NCBI GenBank assembly: GCA_902765395.1
Contig: CACWZP010000023.1
Coordinates: forward strand, 1 to 48,247
Origin: an uncultured Eubacteriales bacterium
GTDB taxonomy: Bacteria; Bacillota; Clostridia; Christensenellales; Aristaeellaceae
Length of the DNA stretch: 48,247 bases
Direction of reading: 5' to 3'
A program made the position numbers and the translations under genes. Under the pieces are notes generated by a model that made no database searches, was not told the DNA's origin, and worked only from the letters and a program-made list of their open reading frames with translations. Positions within the stretch are counted from its first letter, which is position 1. Each line of letters opens with the position of its first letter. Shown in pieces: positions 23,029 to 32,700 of the stretch.

Positions 23029-24096
23029 ATGCGAAGTGAAAAGCCTGAATACCTGAAGTTGTACGAATTCCTGCGGGACGAGATCGCCCGCGGCGCGTGG
23101 CCCTGCGGCGCGCGGCTGCCCTCCCGGCGGCAGGTGGCGCTGGATCGCGGGCTGAGCGCCATCACCGTGGAGCACAGCTACGAGCTGCTTTGCCAGGAAG
23201 GCTATGTCGAAGCCCGCCCACGCAGCGGATATTTCGTGATCTACCGCCAGTCCGACGGCTTTGCCGCTGCCGAGACCGCCTCCATGCCGCCCAGGCCTGT
23301 CCAGAACGTGGGTGAGGCGGACGCCTTTCCCTTCTCGGTGCTGGCGAAGGCTATGCGCCGGGTGATCGCGGACTACGGCGAGGCCCTGCTGCGCAAGCCG
23401 CCCAACGCCGGGTGCGTCGAGCTGCGCCGCGCTCTGTCCGGCTATCTGGCCCGCAACCGGGGCATCCAGGCGGGCGAGGGGCAGATCGTCATCGGCTCCG
23501 GCTCGGAATACCTGTACGGCCTGGTGGTGGAGATGCTGGGCCGGGACCGGGTGTTTGCCATCGAGGACCCCTCCTATGAAAAGATCGAGCAGGTCTACCA
23601 GGCCAAGGGCGTGGCCGTGGACCCGCTGCCCCTGGGACACGACGGCATAAGGAGCGCGGCGCTGGCCGCCACGTCGGCCACGGTGCTGCACATCACGCCC
23701 TTCCGCAGCTTTCCCACCGGCGTGACCGCCTCCGCCTCCAAGCGAAGCCAGTACCTGCGCTGGGCGGCCCAGGGCGACCGCTTTATCGTGGAGGACGACT
23801 TCGAATCGGAGTTCTCCCTGCTGAGAAAGCCCGAGGAGACGGTGTTCTCCCGATCGAACCGGGGCAACGTGATCTATCTCAACACGTTTACCCGCACGGT
23901 GTCGCCCTCCCTGCGCGTGGGCTACATGGTGCTGCCGGAGGCCTTGACGGGCCTGTTTGAGCAGCGCGTGGGCTTCTACAGCTGCGCCGTGCCTGCCTTT
24001 GAGCAGTATCTGCTGGCCGATCTCATCACCAGCGGCGACTTCGAACGCCACATCAACCGCGTTCGCCGCCAAAAGCGGAAAGAGGCGGGAAAGTGA
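23029..24096 (+). CDS. MocR-type regulator with degenerate, truncated aminotransferase domain
   Basis: Protein of 355 residues. The N-terminal GntR winged helix (about 5-72) is complete: YLKLYEFLRDEIARG, LPSRRQVALDRGLSAITVEHSY, GYVEARPRSGYFV. It is followed by a linker and a fold-type I aminotransferase-like domain (about 100-345) with IVIGSGSEYLYGLVVEML, TPFRSFPTGV and EDDFESEF. The PLP-binding lysine expected in the FSKTxxPxLRxGYM motif is Arg289 (NTFTRTVSPSLRVGYM). The protein ends shortly after FERHINRVRRQKRK, where MocR proteins normally continue for about 95 more residues. Only 60 bases separate the stop from mscS, so the missing part has been lost rather than frameshifted. It may be a PLP-independent regulator or a decaying gene. 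It is divergent from an ECF S component, which it probably controls. Confidence 0.85.
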   Translation: MRSEKPEYLKLYEFLRDEIARGAWPCGARLPSRRQVALDRGLSAITVEHSYELLCQEGYVEARPRSGYFVIYRQSDGFAAAETASMPPRPVQNVGEADAFPFSVLAKAMRRVIADYGEALLRKPPNAGCVELRRALSGYLARNRGIQAGEGQIVIGSGSEYLYGLVVEMLGRDRVFAIEDPSYEKIEQVYQAKGVAVDPLPLGHDGIRSAALAATSATVLHITPFRSFPTGVTASASKRSQYLRWAAQGDRFIVEDDFESEFSLLRKPEETVFSRSNRGNVIYLNTFTRTVSPSLRVGYMVLPEALTGLFEQRVGFYSCAVPAFEQYLLADLITSGDFERHINRVRRQKRKEAGK

Positions 24097-24100
24097 AGGG

Positions 24101-24129
24101 TTGTCAAACGACGAACGGGATGGTATAGT
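24101..24129 (+). promoter_or_regulatory. Promoter of mscS
   Basis: TTGTCA (24101-24106), 17-base spacer, TATAGT (24124-24129), directly after the stop of the MocR gene. Confidence 0.65.
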
Positions 24130-24156
24130 AGAATCAAAGCAATCGGAGGTTGAATT

Positions 24157-25065
24157 ATGCTGAATCTATTTGCCGTCGCCCTCGCGGAGGAAGCCTCCCC
24201 GGTGCAGGACGTGGTGAACGAGGTGGGCGACATCATTGAGACCGCGGGCGACAAGGCCGGTAGCTTCCTGAAGGGCCTGCCGCTGCTGACCACCCGGCTG
24301 CTGATGGCGGGTCTGACCATATTCGTGGGCGTGATCATCCTCAGGATCGGGCGGCTCATGATATCCTCCATCGTGAAAAAGCGCGGCCAGAAGGACAAGA
24401 AGACCGCCGCACAGATGAACACGGTGAAGTCCCTGGCGAGCAGCATCTTCAATTACATCATGTACTTCATCATCGTCACGGTGACGCTGAGCATATTCGG
24501 CGTGAATGTGTCGTCCATACTGGCCGTGGCCGGGGTCGGCGGTATCGCCATCAGCTTCGGCGCCCAGACCCTCGTCAAGGACATCATCTCCGGCATGTTC
24601 ATCTGGATGGAGGGCACCATCACCGCCGGCGACGTGGTGAACATCAACGGCCTTGCGGGCACAGTGGAGTCCATCGCCATCCGCACCACAGAGGTGCGTG
24701 ACTACAACGGCAACCTCTACGTCATCCCAAACGGCGACATCCGCGCGTTCACCAACATGAGCCGGGGCTTCAAACGCGCCATCGTGGACGTGCGCTGCCC
24801 TTACGACGCGGACCAGGCAAGGCTGGTGGCCATCCTTAACGAGGAGATGGAGAAGGCCTACGGCGAGGTGGACGGCCTGATGGAGAAGCCGGAGGTCATG
24901 AGCATTCTTTCCTTCGAGACGGACTGCGTAATGGTGCGCATCGCGGCCCAGTGCCCGGTGGGCGAAAACTGGCGCATCGAGCGCGACCTGCGCAGCCGCG
25001 TCAAGGCCCGCTTCGACGCCGAGGGCATCGTGATGCCCCATTACCAGAAGCCGGTCGTGAAATGA
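24157..25065 (+). CDS. mscS: Small-conductance mechanosensitive channel
   Basis: MscS-family protein of 302 residues that opens under membrane tension to release solutes on hypo-osmotic shock. Three membrane segments are seen (about 44-66, 90-112 and 118-145). The pore helix has the family pattern LAVAGVGGIAISFGAQTLVKD, followed by the beta domain (GDVVNINGLAGTVESIAIRTTEVRDYNG, PNGDIRAFTNMSRG) and the C-terminal alpha/beta domain. An extra N-terminal stretch of about 40 residues precedes helix 1. GGAGG precedes the ATG by 7 bases. It is monocistronic with its own promoter and not related in function to the gene before it. Confidence 0.95.
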   Translation: MLNLFAVALAEEASPVQDVVNEVGDIIETAGDKAGSFLKGLPLLTTRLLMAGLTIFVGVIILRIGRLMISSIVKKRGQKDKKTAAQMNTVKSLASSIFNYIMYFIIVTVTLSIFGVNVSSILAVAGVGGIAISFGAQTLVKDIISGMFIWMEGTITAGDVVNINGLAGTVESIAIRTTEVRDYNGNLYVIPNGDIRAFTNMSRGFKRAIVDVRCPYDADQARLVAILNEEMEKAYGEVDGLMEKPEVMSILSFETDCVMVRIAAQCPVGENWRIERDLRSRVKARFDAEGIVMPHYQKPVVK

Positions 25066-25087
25066 TCCATAAATTGATCCGACACCC

Positions 25088-25116
25088 TTGCAATACGCAG
25101 AATTTTAATGTATAAT
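25088..25116 (+). promoter_or_regulatory. Promoter of the LacI-type regulator gene
   Basis: TTGCAA (25088-25093), 17-base spacer, TATAAT (25111-25116). Confidence 0.7.
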
Positions 25117-25155
25117 TAATATCAGGAGCGTATGAAATCCTTGGAGGTGATGGGA

Positions 25156-26169
25156 ATGTCAGTGACCATCAAGCAGGTGGCGGAAAAGTGCGGCATGCCG
25201 GCGCATATCGTCGGCCGGGTGCTGTTCGACTATGCCAGCTTTGGCCCGGAGGCACAGGAAAAGGTATTGGCGGCGGCACGCGAGCTGGGCTATCCGCTGG
25301 ACCAGCTTCCCCAGCGGCATCGCACCCACAACCTGGGCGTGCTGTTCGTGGACGAGAGCTACAGCGGCCTGACCCATCCGTTCTTTGCCACGGTGCTGAA
25401 CGCCTTCAAGGCCGAGGTGGAGAGCCGCGGCTATGACATCACGTTCATCAACCACAACATGAGCGGCGAGAGCGCGACCTACCTGGAGCACTGCCGCTAT
25501 CGCCATGTGGACGGCGTCTGCCTGGCCTGCGTGGATTTCTATTCGGACGAGGTGGGGGAACTATTGAACAGCGAGATCCCCTGCGTGACCGTCGACCACC
25601 CCACCCGGCAGCATCCCTGCGTGCTGTCGGACAACCGGACCGGCGTCCGGCAGCTGGTGGAGTACGCGGTGTCCATGGGCCACACCCGCATCGCGTTCAT
25701 CAGCGGCCAGCGCAATTCCGAGGTGACGGAGGAGCGCATCCGCCAGTTCAAGAAGACCATGAAGGACAACGGCCTGCCCATCCCGGAGGGCTATTTCGTC
25801 GAAGGACGCTATGGCGATGCAGAGGTGGTTCGCGGCTTGGTCTCGGCGCTGCTGGAACGGCCCGACAGGCCCAGCTGCATCCTGCTTCCCGACGACGCCA
25901 CCTATTTCGCCGCACAGGAAGCCATCCGAGAGCATGAGCTGCGCATACCGGCGGACATCTCCGTGGCGGGCTACGACGGCATTGACCTCACCCAGTCCCT
26001 GCGGCCCCAGCTGACCACCATCAAGCAGGACGCCGTCGGCATGGGCAGGGAGGCCGCCCTGCGGCTGATCGACCGGCTGGAGCATCCCGAGAGCTTCCAG
26101 GCGGAGCACGTCACCATCCCGGTCACCCTGGTCAAGGGCGGCACCGTGGGCTGGTGCAACGAGTGGTAA
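25156..26169 (+). CDS. LacI-family transcriptional regulator, atypical DNA-binding end
   Basis: Protein of 337 residues. The N-terminal helix-turn-helix (VTIKQVAEKCGMPAHIVGRVL, residues 3-23) is followed by the third helix (EAQEKVLAAARELGY) and a periplasmic-binding-protein-like sensor domain (about 60-335). The sensor domain has LGVLFVDESYSGLTHPFFATV, MGHTRIAFISG, ISVAGYDGIDL and QLTTIKQDAVGMGREAA. The recognition helix is unusual: the common ATVSRVL is HIVGRVL. The hinge motif (PNxxARxL) is replaced by PLDQLPQRHRTHNLG, so operator recognition may differ from classic LacI. The sensor domain fits sugar-responsive members, but no sugar genes adjoin. The ATG at 25156 lies 8 bases after GGAGG; an upstream ATG at 25132 has no such site. 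Confidence 0.92.
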   Translation: MSVTIKQVAEKCGMPAHIVGRVLFDYASFGPEAQEKVLAAARELGYPLDQLPQRHRTHNLGVLFVDESYSGLTHPFFATVLNAFKAEVESRGYDITFINHNMSGESATYLEHCRYRHVDGVCLACVDFYSDEVGELLNSEIPCVTVDHPTRQHPCVLSDNRTGVRQLVEYAVSMGHTRIAFISGQRNSEVTEERIRQFKKTMKDNGLPIPEGYFVEGRYGDAEVVRGLVSALLERPDRPSCILLPDDATYFAAQEAIREHELRIPADISVAGYDGIDLTQSLRPQLTTIKQDAVGMGREAALRLIDRLEHPESFQAEHVTIPVTLVKGGTVGWCNEW

Positions 26170-26171
26170 TG

Positions 26172-26196
26172 AAAAAAAACTGCGTCTCCGCAGTTT
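26172..26196. terminator. Hairpin after the LacI-type gene
   Basis: AAACTGCG (26177-26184) and CGCAGTTT (26189-26196), loop TCTC, with an eight-A run on the left. It therefore reads as a good terminator on the minus strand (beyond murI) and a weaker one on the plus strand. Confidence 0.65.
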
Positions 26197-26209
26197 ATGG
26201 TGTTTAAGA

Positions 26210-26305
26210 AAGATTCTTCGACTTCGGCTTCGCCTCCGCCCAGAATGACAACCATACGCCGCGTGTCATCCTGAGCGGAGCGTCAGCGGAGTTGAAGGAT
26301 CTTTT
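26210..26305. repeat. Interspersed palindromic element (GTCATCCTGAGC type)
   Basis: Left arm 26210-26250 starts AAGATTCTTCGACTTCGG and ends CAGAATGACA; right arm 26264-26305 starts TGTCATCCTGAGCGGAGC and ends GAAGGATCTTTT. The arms are imperfect inverted copies around a 13-base centre. This sequence type recurs in many unrelated bacterial genomes as a short non-coding palindrome. It lies between the convergent LacI-type gene and murI. Confidence 0.75.
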
Positions 26306-26320
26306 TATACCGACAATTTA

Positions 26321-27076
26321 TCATTCCGGTTCTTCCATCAACCGCTTCATCAGCGCGACCGACTTCTCCCCGCCGGAGCTCATGTACTCCACGCCGCCGG
26401 GCGTATCGTCCGACCGCAACCCACGCTCGTCCAGCAGGTATTTGAGCCGCTGGGCCGTGCCCTCCAGGCCGTCGAACAGCTTCGCCTGGGGGAACAGCCG
26501 CTGGATCGGCGCGCGCAGGAAGGGGAAGTGGGTGCAGCCCAGCACGATGGCGTCGATCTGCCGGCCCATGTAGGGCTCAAGCAGCCCCCGCAGGTACTCT
26601 TCCGCTTCGGGCGTGCCGGCCCTGCCGCCCTCCACCAGCTCCACCAGCCCCTTGCCCACAACGGGAACAACGTCCGAGCCGTACAGGGCCATCAGCCGCT
26701 CAAACTTCTCCAGCCGCAGCGTGGCGTCCGTGGCCAGCACCAGCACCTGGCCGCCGTGCCGGGCGAAGTGGGCGGGCTTCAGCGCCGGCTCCATGCCCAC
26801 GATTATCAGATCGGGCCGCTGGGCGCGGATGATCTCCGCGTAGGCCGACGTGGCCGTGTTGCAGGCGATCACCACGGCCTTCACGTCCCGCTTTAGAAGC
26901 TCCCCGATGCCCGCCGCGCTCAGCGCGCGGATCTCCTCCAGCGGCCGCGGACCGTAGGGGGCGTTTTTGTTGTCGCCGTAAAACAGGAAATGCTCGTTCG
27001 GCATCAGCCGCATGGCCTCGCGCAGCACGCTGACGCCGCCCACGCCGCTGTCGAAAAATCCGATCAGGTCATTCAT
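26321..27076 (-). CDS. murI: Glutamate racemase
   Basis: Protein of 251 residues, usual length for MurI, which makes D-glutamate for peptidoglycan. The two catalytic cysteines are Cys72 in ACNTATS and Cys181 in LGCTHFPFL, and the N-terminal IGFFDSGVGGVSVLREA and YGDNKNAPYGPRP motifs bind substrate. The ATG at 27076 lies 7 bases after GGGAG; the frame extends to 27208 but overlaps the clpB promoter and has no start signal. The C-terminal 30 residues are unremarkable. It is divergent from clpB with a 187-base shared upstream region, and its own promoter was not clearly identified there. Confidence 0.95.
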   Translation of the reverse strand: MNDLIGFFDSGVGGVSVLREAMRLMPNEHFLFYGDNKNAPYGPRPLEEIRALSAAGIGELLKRDVKAVVIACNTATSAYAEIIRAQRPDLIIVGMEPALKPAHFARHGGQVLVLATDATLRLEKFERLMALYGSDVVPVVGKGLVELVEGGRAGTPEAEEYLRGLLEPYMGRQIDAIVLGCTHFPFLRAPIQRLFPQAKLFDGLEGTAQRLKYLLDERGLRSDDTPGGVEYMSSGGEKSVALMKRLMEEPE

Positions 27077-27174
27077 GCTTGAACTCCCGTGTACAATCTT
27101 TTCATCCATTATAGCCCGTTTCTGGCAGAAAAGCAACCGCGCCATCCTTTCCAAAACTTTTTTCTGAAAACCTA

Positions 27175-27202
27175 TTGACAAATCAAACAGATGGGATATA
27201 AT
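27175..27202 (+). promoter_or_regulatory. Promoter of clpB
   Basis: TTGACA (27175-27180), 16-base spacer, TATAAT (27197-27202), immediately followed by a CtsR operator. Confidence 0.85.
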
Positions 27203-27219
27203 AGTCAAAGAAAGTCAAA
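27203..27219 (+). promoter_or_regulatory. CtsR operator
   Basis: AGTCAAA-GAA-AGTCAAA is an exact fit to the known CtsR heptad direct repeat (A/G)GTCAAA-NAN-(A/G)GTCAAA. It spans the predicted transcript start of clpB. The second heptad also begins an inverted repeat (AAAGTCAA/TTGACTTT, to about 27228), giving a third, opposite half-site. Confidence 0.88.
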
Positions 27220-27263
27220 TTGACTTTTGAGAGTTGTGCCCTTGCAGGAAAGGGGGAGAATAT

Positions 27264-29915
<2,652 letters not shown>

Positions 29916-29924
29916 TACAAATTC

Positions 29925-29955
29925 AAAGCGGCTGGATCAACGATCCAGCCGCTTT
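29925..29955. terminator. Bidirectional terminator between clpB and the GNAT gene
   Basis: AAAGCGGCTGGATC (29925-29938) and GATCCAGCCGCTTT (29942-29955), loop of 3. The right arm lies inside the 3' end of the convergent GNAT gene. Confidence 0.85.
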
Positions 29956-30461
29956 TCCATGCAAACCAGCATCACGCCGGGTATGCCGTTGAACACCGTG
30001 GGCACGATGCCGCTCTCGATGTAGCCGTGTCTGGCGTACATGGCCCGGGCGGCGGCATTTCTTTCGTTGGTGTCGATCCGCAGCACCGGGCAGCCGTGGG
30101 CGTGGGCGTAATCCTCATAGAAGGACAGGAACTTCCGCCCGTAACCCCGGCCCGACTTCAGCGGGTCCACCGTCAGCGTGTGCAGCACCATCACCTGATC
30201 GTCCGTGGCGGGATAGCGCCAGTCCACCTGCGCGTACACGTCCACCTGCCGCCGGTTGATCCGCGCCGCGGCCGTGATCTCCCCGCCGTCCTCCAGCACG
30301 AACAGGTCGCCCTCGGTCAATGCCAGGCGGGCGGTATCTTCGGTGGGATATACGCCCCGCAGCCAGCCGGTGGCGAGCCTGCCCGCCTCCTCCGCGTCGT
30401 GGATGCGGTCGTAGAAGGCCGCGATGGCGGGGATGTCGCGTTCGGTTGCTATGCGAATCAT
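29937..30461 (-). CDS. GNAT N-acetyltransferase
   Basis: Protein of 174 residues with a single GNAT fold: IRIATERDIPAIAAFYDRIHDAEEAG at the start, the beta-strand VMVLHTLTVDP, and the acetyl-CoA loop SGRGYGRKFLSF followed by LRIDTNERNAAARAMYARHGY. The substrate is unknown; small-molecule or protein N-acetylation are both possible. It begins 3 bases after the DEAD-box helicase gene on the same strand and is almost certainly co-transcribed with it. GGAGAAGATAGGCC upstream of the ATG lies partly in the helicase end. Its last codons form one arm of the clpB terminator. Confidence 0.88.
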   Translation of the reverse strand: MIRIATERDIPAIAAFYDRIHDAEEAGRLATGWLRGVYPTEDTARLALTEGDLFVLEDGGEITAAARINRRQVDVYAQVDWRYPATDDQVMVLHTLTVDPLKSGRGYGRKFLSFYEDYAHAHGCPVLRIDTNERNAAARAMYARHGYIESGIVPTVFNGIPGVMLVCMEKRLDR

Positions 30462-30464
30462 GGC

Positions 30465-32426
30465 CTATCTTCTCCGCTTCGAGCCCCGGTCGCTGTTCTT
30501 TCCATTGCCGCGTCGATCACTCCGGCGGCTGTCCAGCCGTTCCCGGCGATTCCCGTGCTCCCGGCGATCAGCCTTCTTCTCCGGCGCGAACTCGAACCGG
30601 CTCAAGTCGCCGGTGTCCAACAGTCTCTCACGGGCTGCGGGGGACAGCTTCACCTTGCCGCGGCGCTGGGGCTCCACAGACGCCCGGGAACGTCCCTCAA
30701 AACGTCCACGCGGCGCCTGTCGACGATTCTCCCGGCGCTGGATATCGCCCGGCCTGGGCCGCGCCGCAGGCTTCTCCGAGCTCAGTTTCACCCGCACCGG
30801 CACGCCGCAGATCGTCGCGCCCTGCATGGCCTGCTCGATGGCCTCGGCCTTCTCGGCGGGGATGCCCACCACGGTCTTCTCGTCGTAGATCTCGATCTTG
30901 CCGATCTGCGCGCCGGGGATGTTCGCCCGGCCCGCCACGGCGCTGACGATGTGGTTCGGCGCGGCCTTCTGCCTGCGGCCAATGCCGATGATCAGCTTGC
31001 GATACAGCCTGCCGCCGTCGGACTTGCGGTCAAACTCGATGTCGGTCAGGCCCGTCTCGTCCCGCTTGAAGCACAGCTGCATGGCCGCGGAGGCAATCAT
31101 GGCGGGCTCGTGGCCCTCGGCCATCAGCCGGCCCACCATCACCTGGAATTCCATGGGGATCTCTTCGCCCAGTGCCCTTCGCACCTGCTCCAGGCTCATT
31201 TCGTTCTGCTTCTGGCGGATCTGGGCGATGGTGGGGATGGGGATCGGCTCCGCCGTGGACCGGGTCATCCGCTGGATGTCCCGCATGCCGAAGAACTGCC
31301 GCCGCCCGCTGCACAGCGTTATGGCGGTGCCCTCCTTGCCGGCGCGGCCCGTGCGGCCGATGCGGTGCACGTAGATCTCGCTGTGCTGGGGCATGTCGTA
31401 GTTGATGACGTAGTCGATGTCGTTAACGTCGATGCCCCGCGCCGCCACGTCCGTGGCCACCAGGATCGGTATGCGCGCGGACTTGAAGCCCTCCATCACG
31501 CGGGTGCGCTGGCTCTGGTTCATGTCGCCGTGGATGCCCTCGCAGCCAAAGCCGTTTTTATTGAGGTAGCTCGACACCTCGTCCACCATCAGCTTGGTGT
31601 TGCAGAAGATCATGCACCGCTCCGGCTCCACGGCTCTCAGCAGCAGGTTCAGCGCGTCCAGCTTGCGGCCCATGGGCACTTCCATGTACTGCTGGTGGAT
31701 GTTTTCAAGCGTCACCTGCTGGGCGTTGATCTCGATCAGCTGGGGGTCGCGCATGAACTTGTCGGTCAGCTCCAGGATGGCGTCCGGCATCGTGGCGGAG
31801 AACAGCACCGTTTGGCGCGTCTCGGGCACGTCCTGCAGGATCGTCTCGATGTCCTCCCGGAAGCCCATGGAAAGCATCTCGTCCGCCTCGTCCAGCACCA
31901 CCAGCTTCACGTTGGATAGGGACAGCGTGCCCCTTCGCATGTGATCCATTACGCGCCCGGGTGTGCCGATGACCAGGTTGGCCCGCTTCAGCTTGTAGAT
32001 CTGCCGGTCCATGGCCGCGCCGCCGTACACGTCCGCCGGCCACACGTTCAGCATGAAGCGGATCAGCTTTTTGATCTCCTCGCAGCCCTGCTGGGCCAGC
32101 TCCCGTGTGGGACACAGGATCAGCACCTGCACGGTGGGCTCTTCCTCCGTGCGGTCGATCATCTCCACCGCCGGGATGGCGAAGGCCATGGTCTTTCCCG
32201 TGCCGGTCTGGCTGCGACCGATCACGTCCGCGCCGCCGCGCAGCAGGGGAATGGCCTGGCGCTGGATGTCCGTGGGCTCGGTGAAGCCCATGGCCTCCAC
32301 CGCCCTCTGGATCTCCGGCATGAGGTTCAGGGCCTCGAAGGTGTTGGCCTCCGGAACCCCGGTTTCCAGGATTTCTTCCACTTCTTCTTCGCTTTCGCGA
32401 ATCTCAAATTCATTCATATCACACAT
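30465..32426 (-). CDS. DEAD-box RNA helicase, CsdA/DbpA-like
   Basis: Protein of 653 residues. The helicase core (about 28-380) has a Q motif (FEALNL, IQRQAIP), motif I SQTGTGKT at 72-79, PTRELA, TPGR, DEAD at 178-181, SAT at 209-211, and motif VI HRIGRTGR. A dimerisation-like region and a DbpA-type RNA-binding fold (about 475-555) follow. A basic, disordered tail rich in Arg, Asp and Gly ends in RGSKRRR. This layout matches cold-shock/ribosome-assembly helicases of the DeaD (CsdA) type. The start is uncertain: ATG 32426 has no ribosome-binding site and coincides with the start expected from a TAAAAT at 32438-32433; ATG 32417 is an alternative. The GNAT gene follows in the same unit. Confidence 0.93.
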   Translation of the reverse strand: MCDMNEFEIRESEEEVEEILETGVPEANTFEALNLMPEIQRAVEAMGFTEPTDIQRQAIPLLRGGADVIGRSQTGTGKTMAFAIPAVEMIDRTEEEPTVQVLILCPTRELAQQGCEEIKKLIRFMLNVWPADVYGGAAMDRQIYKLKRANLVIGTPGRVMDHMRRGTLSLSNVKLVVLDEADEMLSMGFREDIETILQDVPETRQTVLFSATMPDAILELTDKFMRDPQLIEINAQQVTLENIHQQYMEVPMGRKLDALNLLLRAVEPERCMIFCNTKLMVDEVSSYLNKNGFGCEGIHGDMNQSQRTRVMEGFKSARIPILVATDVAARGIDVNDIDYVINYDMPQHSEIYVHRIGRTGRAGKEGTAITLCSGRRQFFGMRDIQRMTRSTAEPIPIPTIAQIRQKQNEMSLEQVRRALGEEIPMEFQVMVGRLMAEGHEPAMIASAAMQLCFKRDETGLTDIEFDRKSDGGRLYRKLIIGIGRRQKAAPNHIVSAVAGRANIPGAQIGKIEIYDEKTVVGIPAEKAEAIEQAMQGATICGVPVRVKLSSEKPAARPRPGDIQRRENRRQAPRGRFEGRSRASVEPQRRGKVKLSPAARERLLDTGDLSRFEFAPEKKADRREHGNRRERLDSRRSDRRGNGKNSDRGSKRRR

Positions 32427-32443
32427 ACTGCCATTTTAGACGC

Positions 32444-32474
32444 AAAACCCCCGCCTTGCCATGGGGCGGGGGTT
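32444..32474 (-). terminator. Terminator downstream of asd
   Basis: On the minus strand CCCCCGCC (32472... side) and GGCGGGGG (32455-32448 side) with a 9-base loop and TTTT after. It lies about 210 bases beyond the asd stop and just upstream of the helicase start, insulating the two units. Confidence 0.8.
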
Positions 32475-32512
32475 AAGATGGGGTTTTGTTTGTGGGACAG
32501 AGGACAAACGAC

Positions 32513-32630
32513 GCCCCTTCAGGCTGGAATCAGTGGCCTGAAGGGGCGATGCAAAACAGCGCGGCAGCAAATGTCATCGGCGCTGCCGATGCCCCTTCAG
32601 GCTGGAATCAATGGCCTGAAGGGGCGATGC
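32513..32630. repeat. Two copies of a 40-base hairpin repeat (type A)
   Basis: Copies at 32513-32552 and 32591-32630 differ by one base. Each folds into CCCCTTCAGGC / GCCTGAAGGGG with a loop of about 11 bases. They alternate with type B repeats. Confidence 0.85.
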
Positions 32631-32700
32631 GATGGCGCGCGGCAGCGAGTGTCAGTCGGCACTGCCGACGCGGCAGCGAGTGTCAGTCGGCACTGCCGAC
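32561..32700. repeat. Three copies of a 30-31-base hairpin repeat (type B)
   Basis: Copies at 32561-32590, 32639-32669 and 32670-32700; the last two are identical and directly adjacent. Each starts GCGGCAGCGAGTGTC (or a near copy) and ends CTGCCGAC, pairing CGGCAG with CTGCCG. The third copy contains the stop codon and last residues of asd. Confidence 0.85.

Noticed and set aside
32561-32700. CRISPR-like array
   Set aside because: The B repeats are adjacent or separated by a different repeat, not by unique spacers of constant length, and there are no cas genes.
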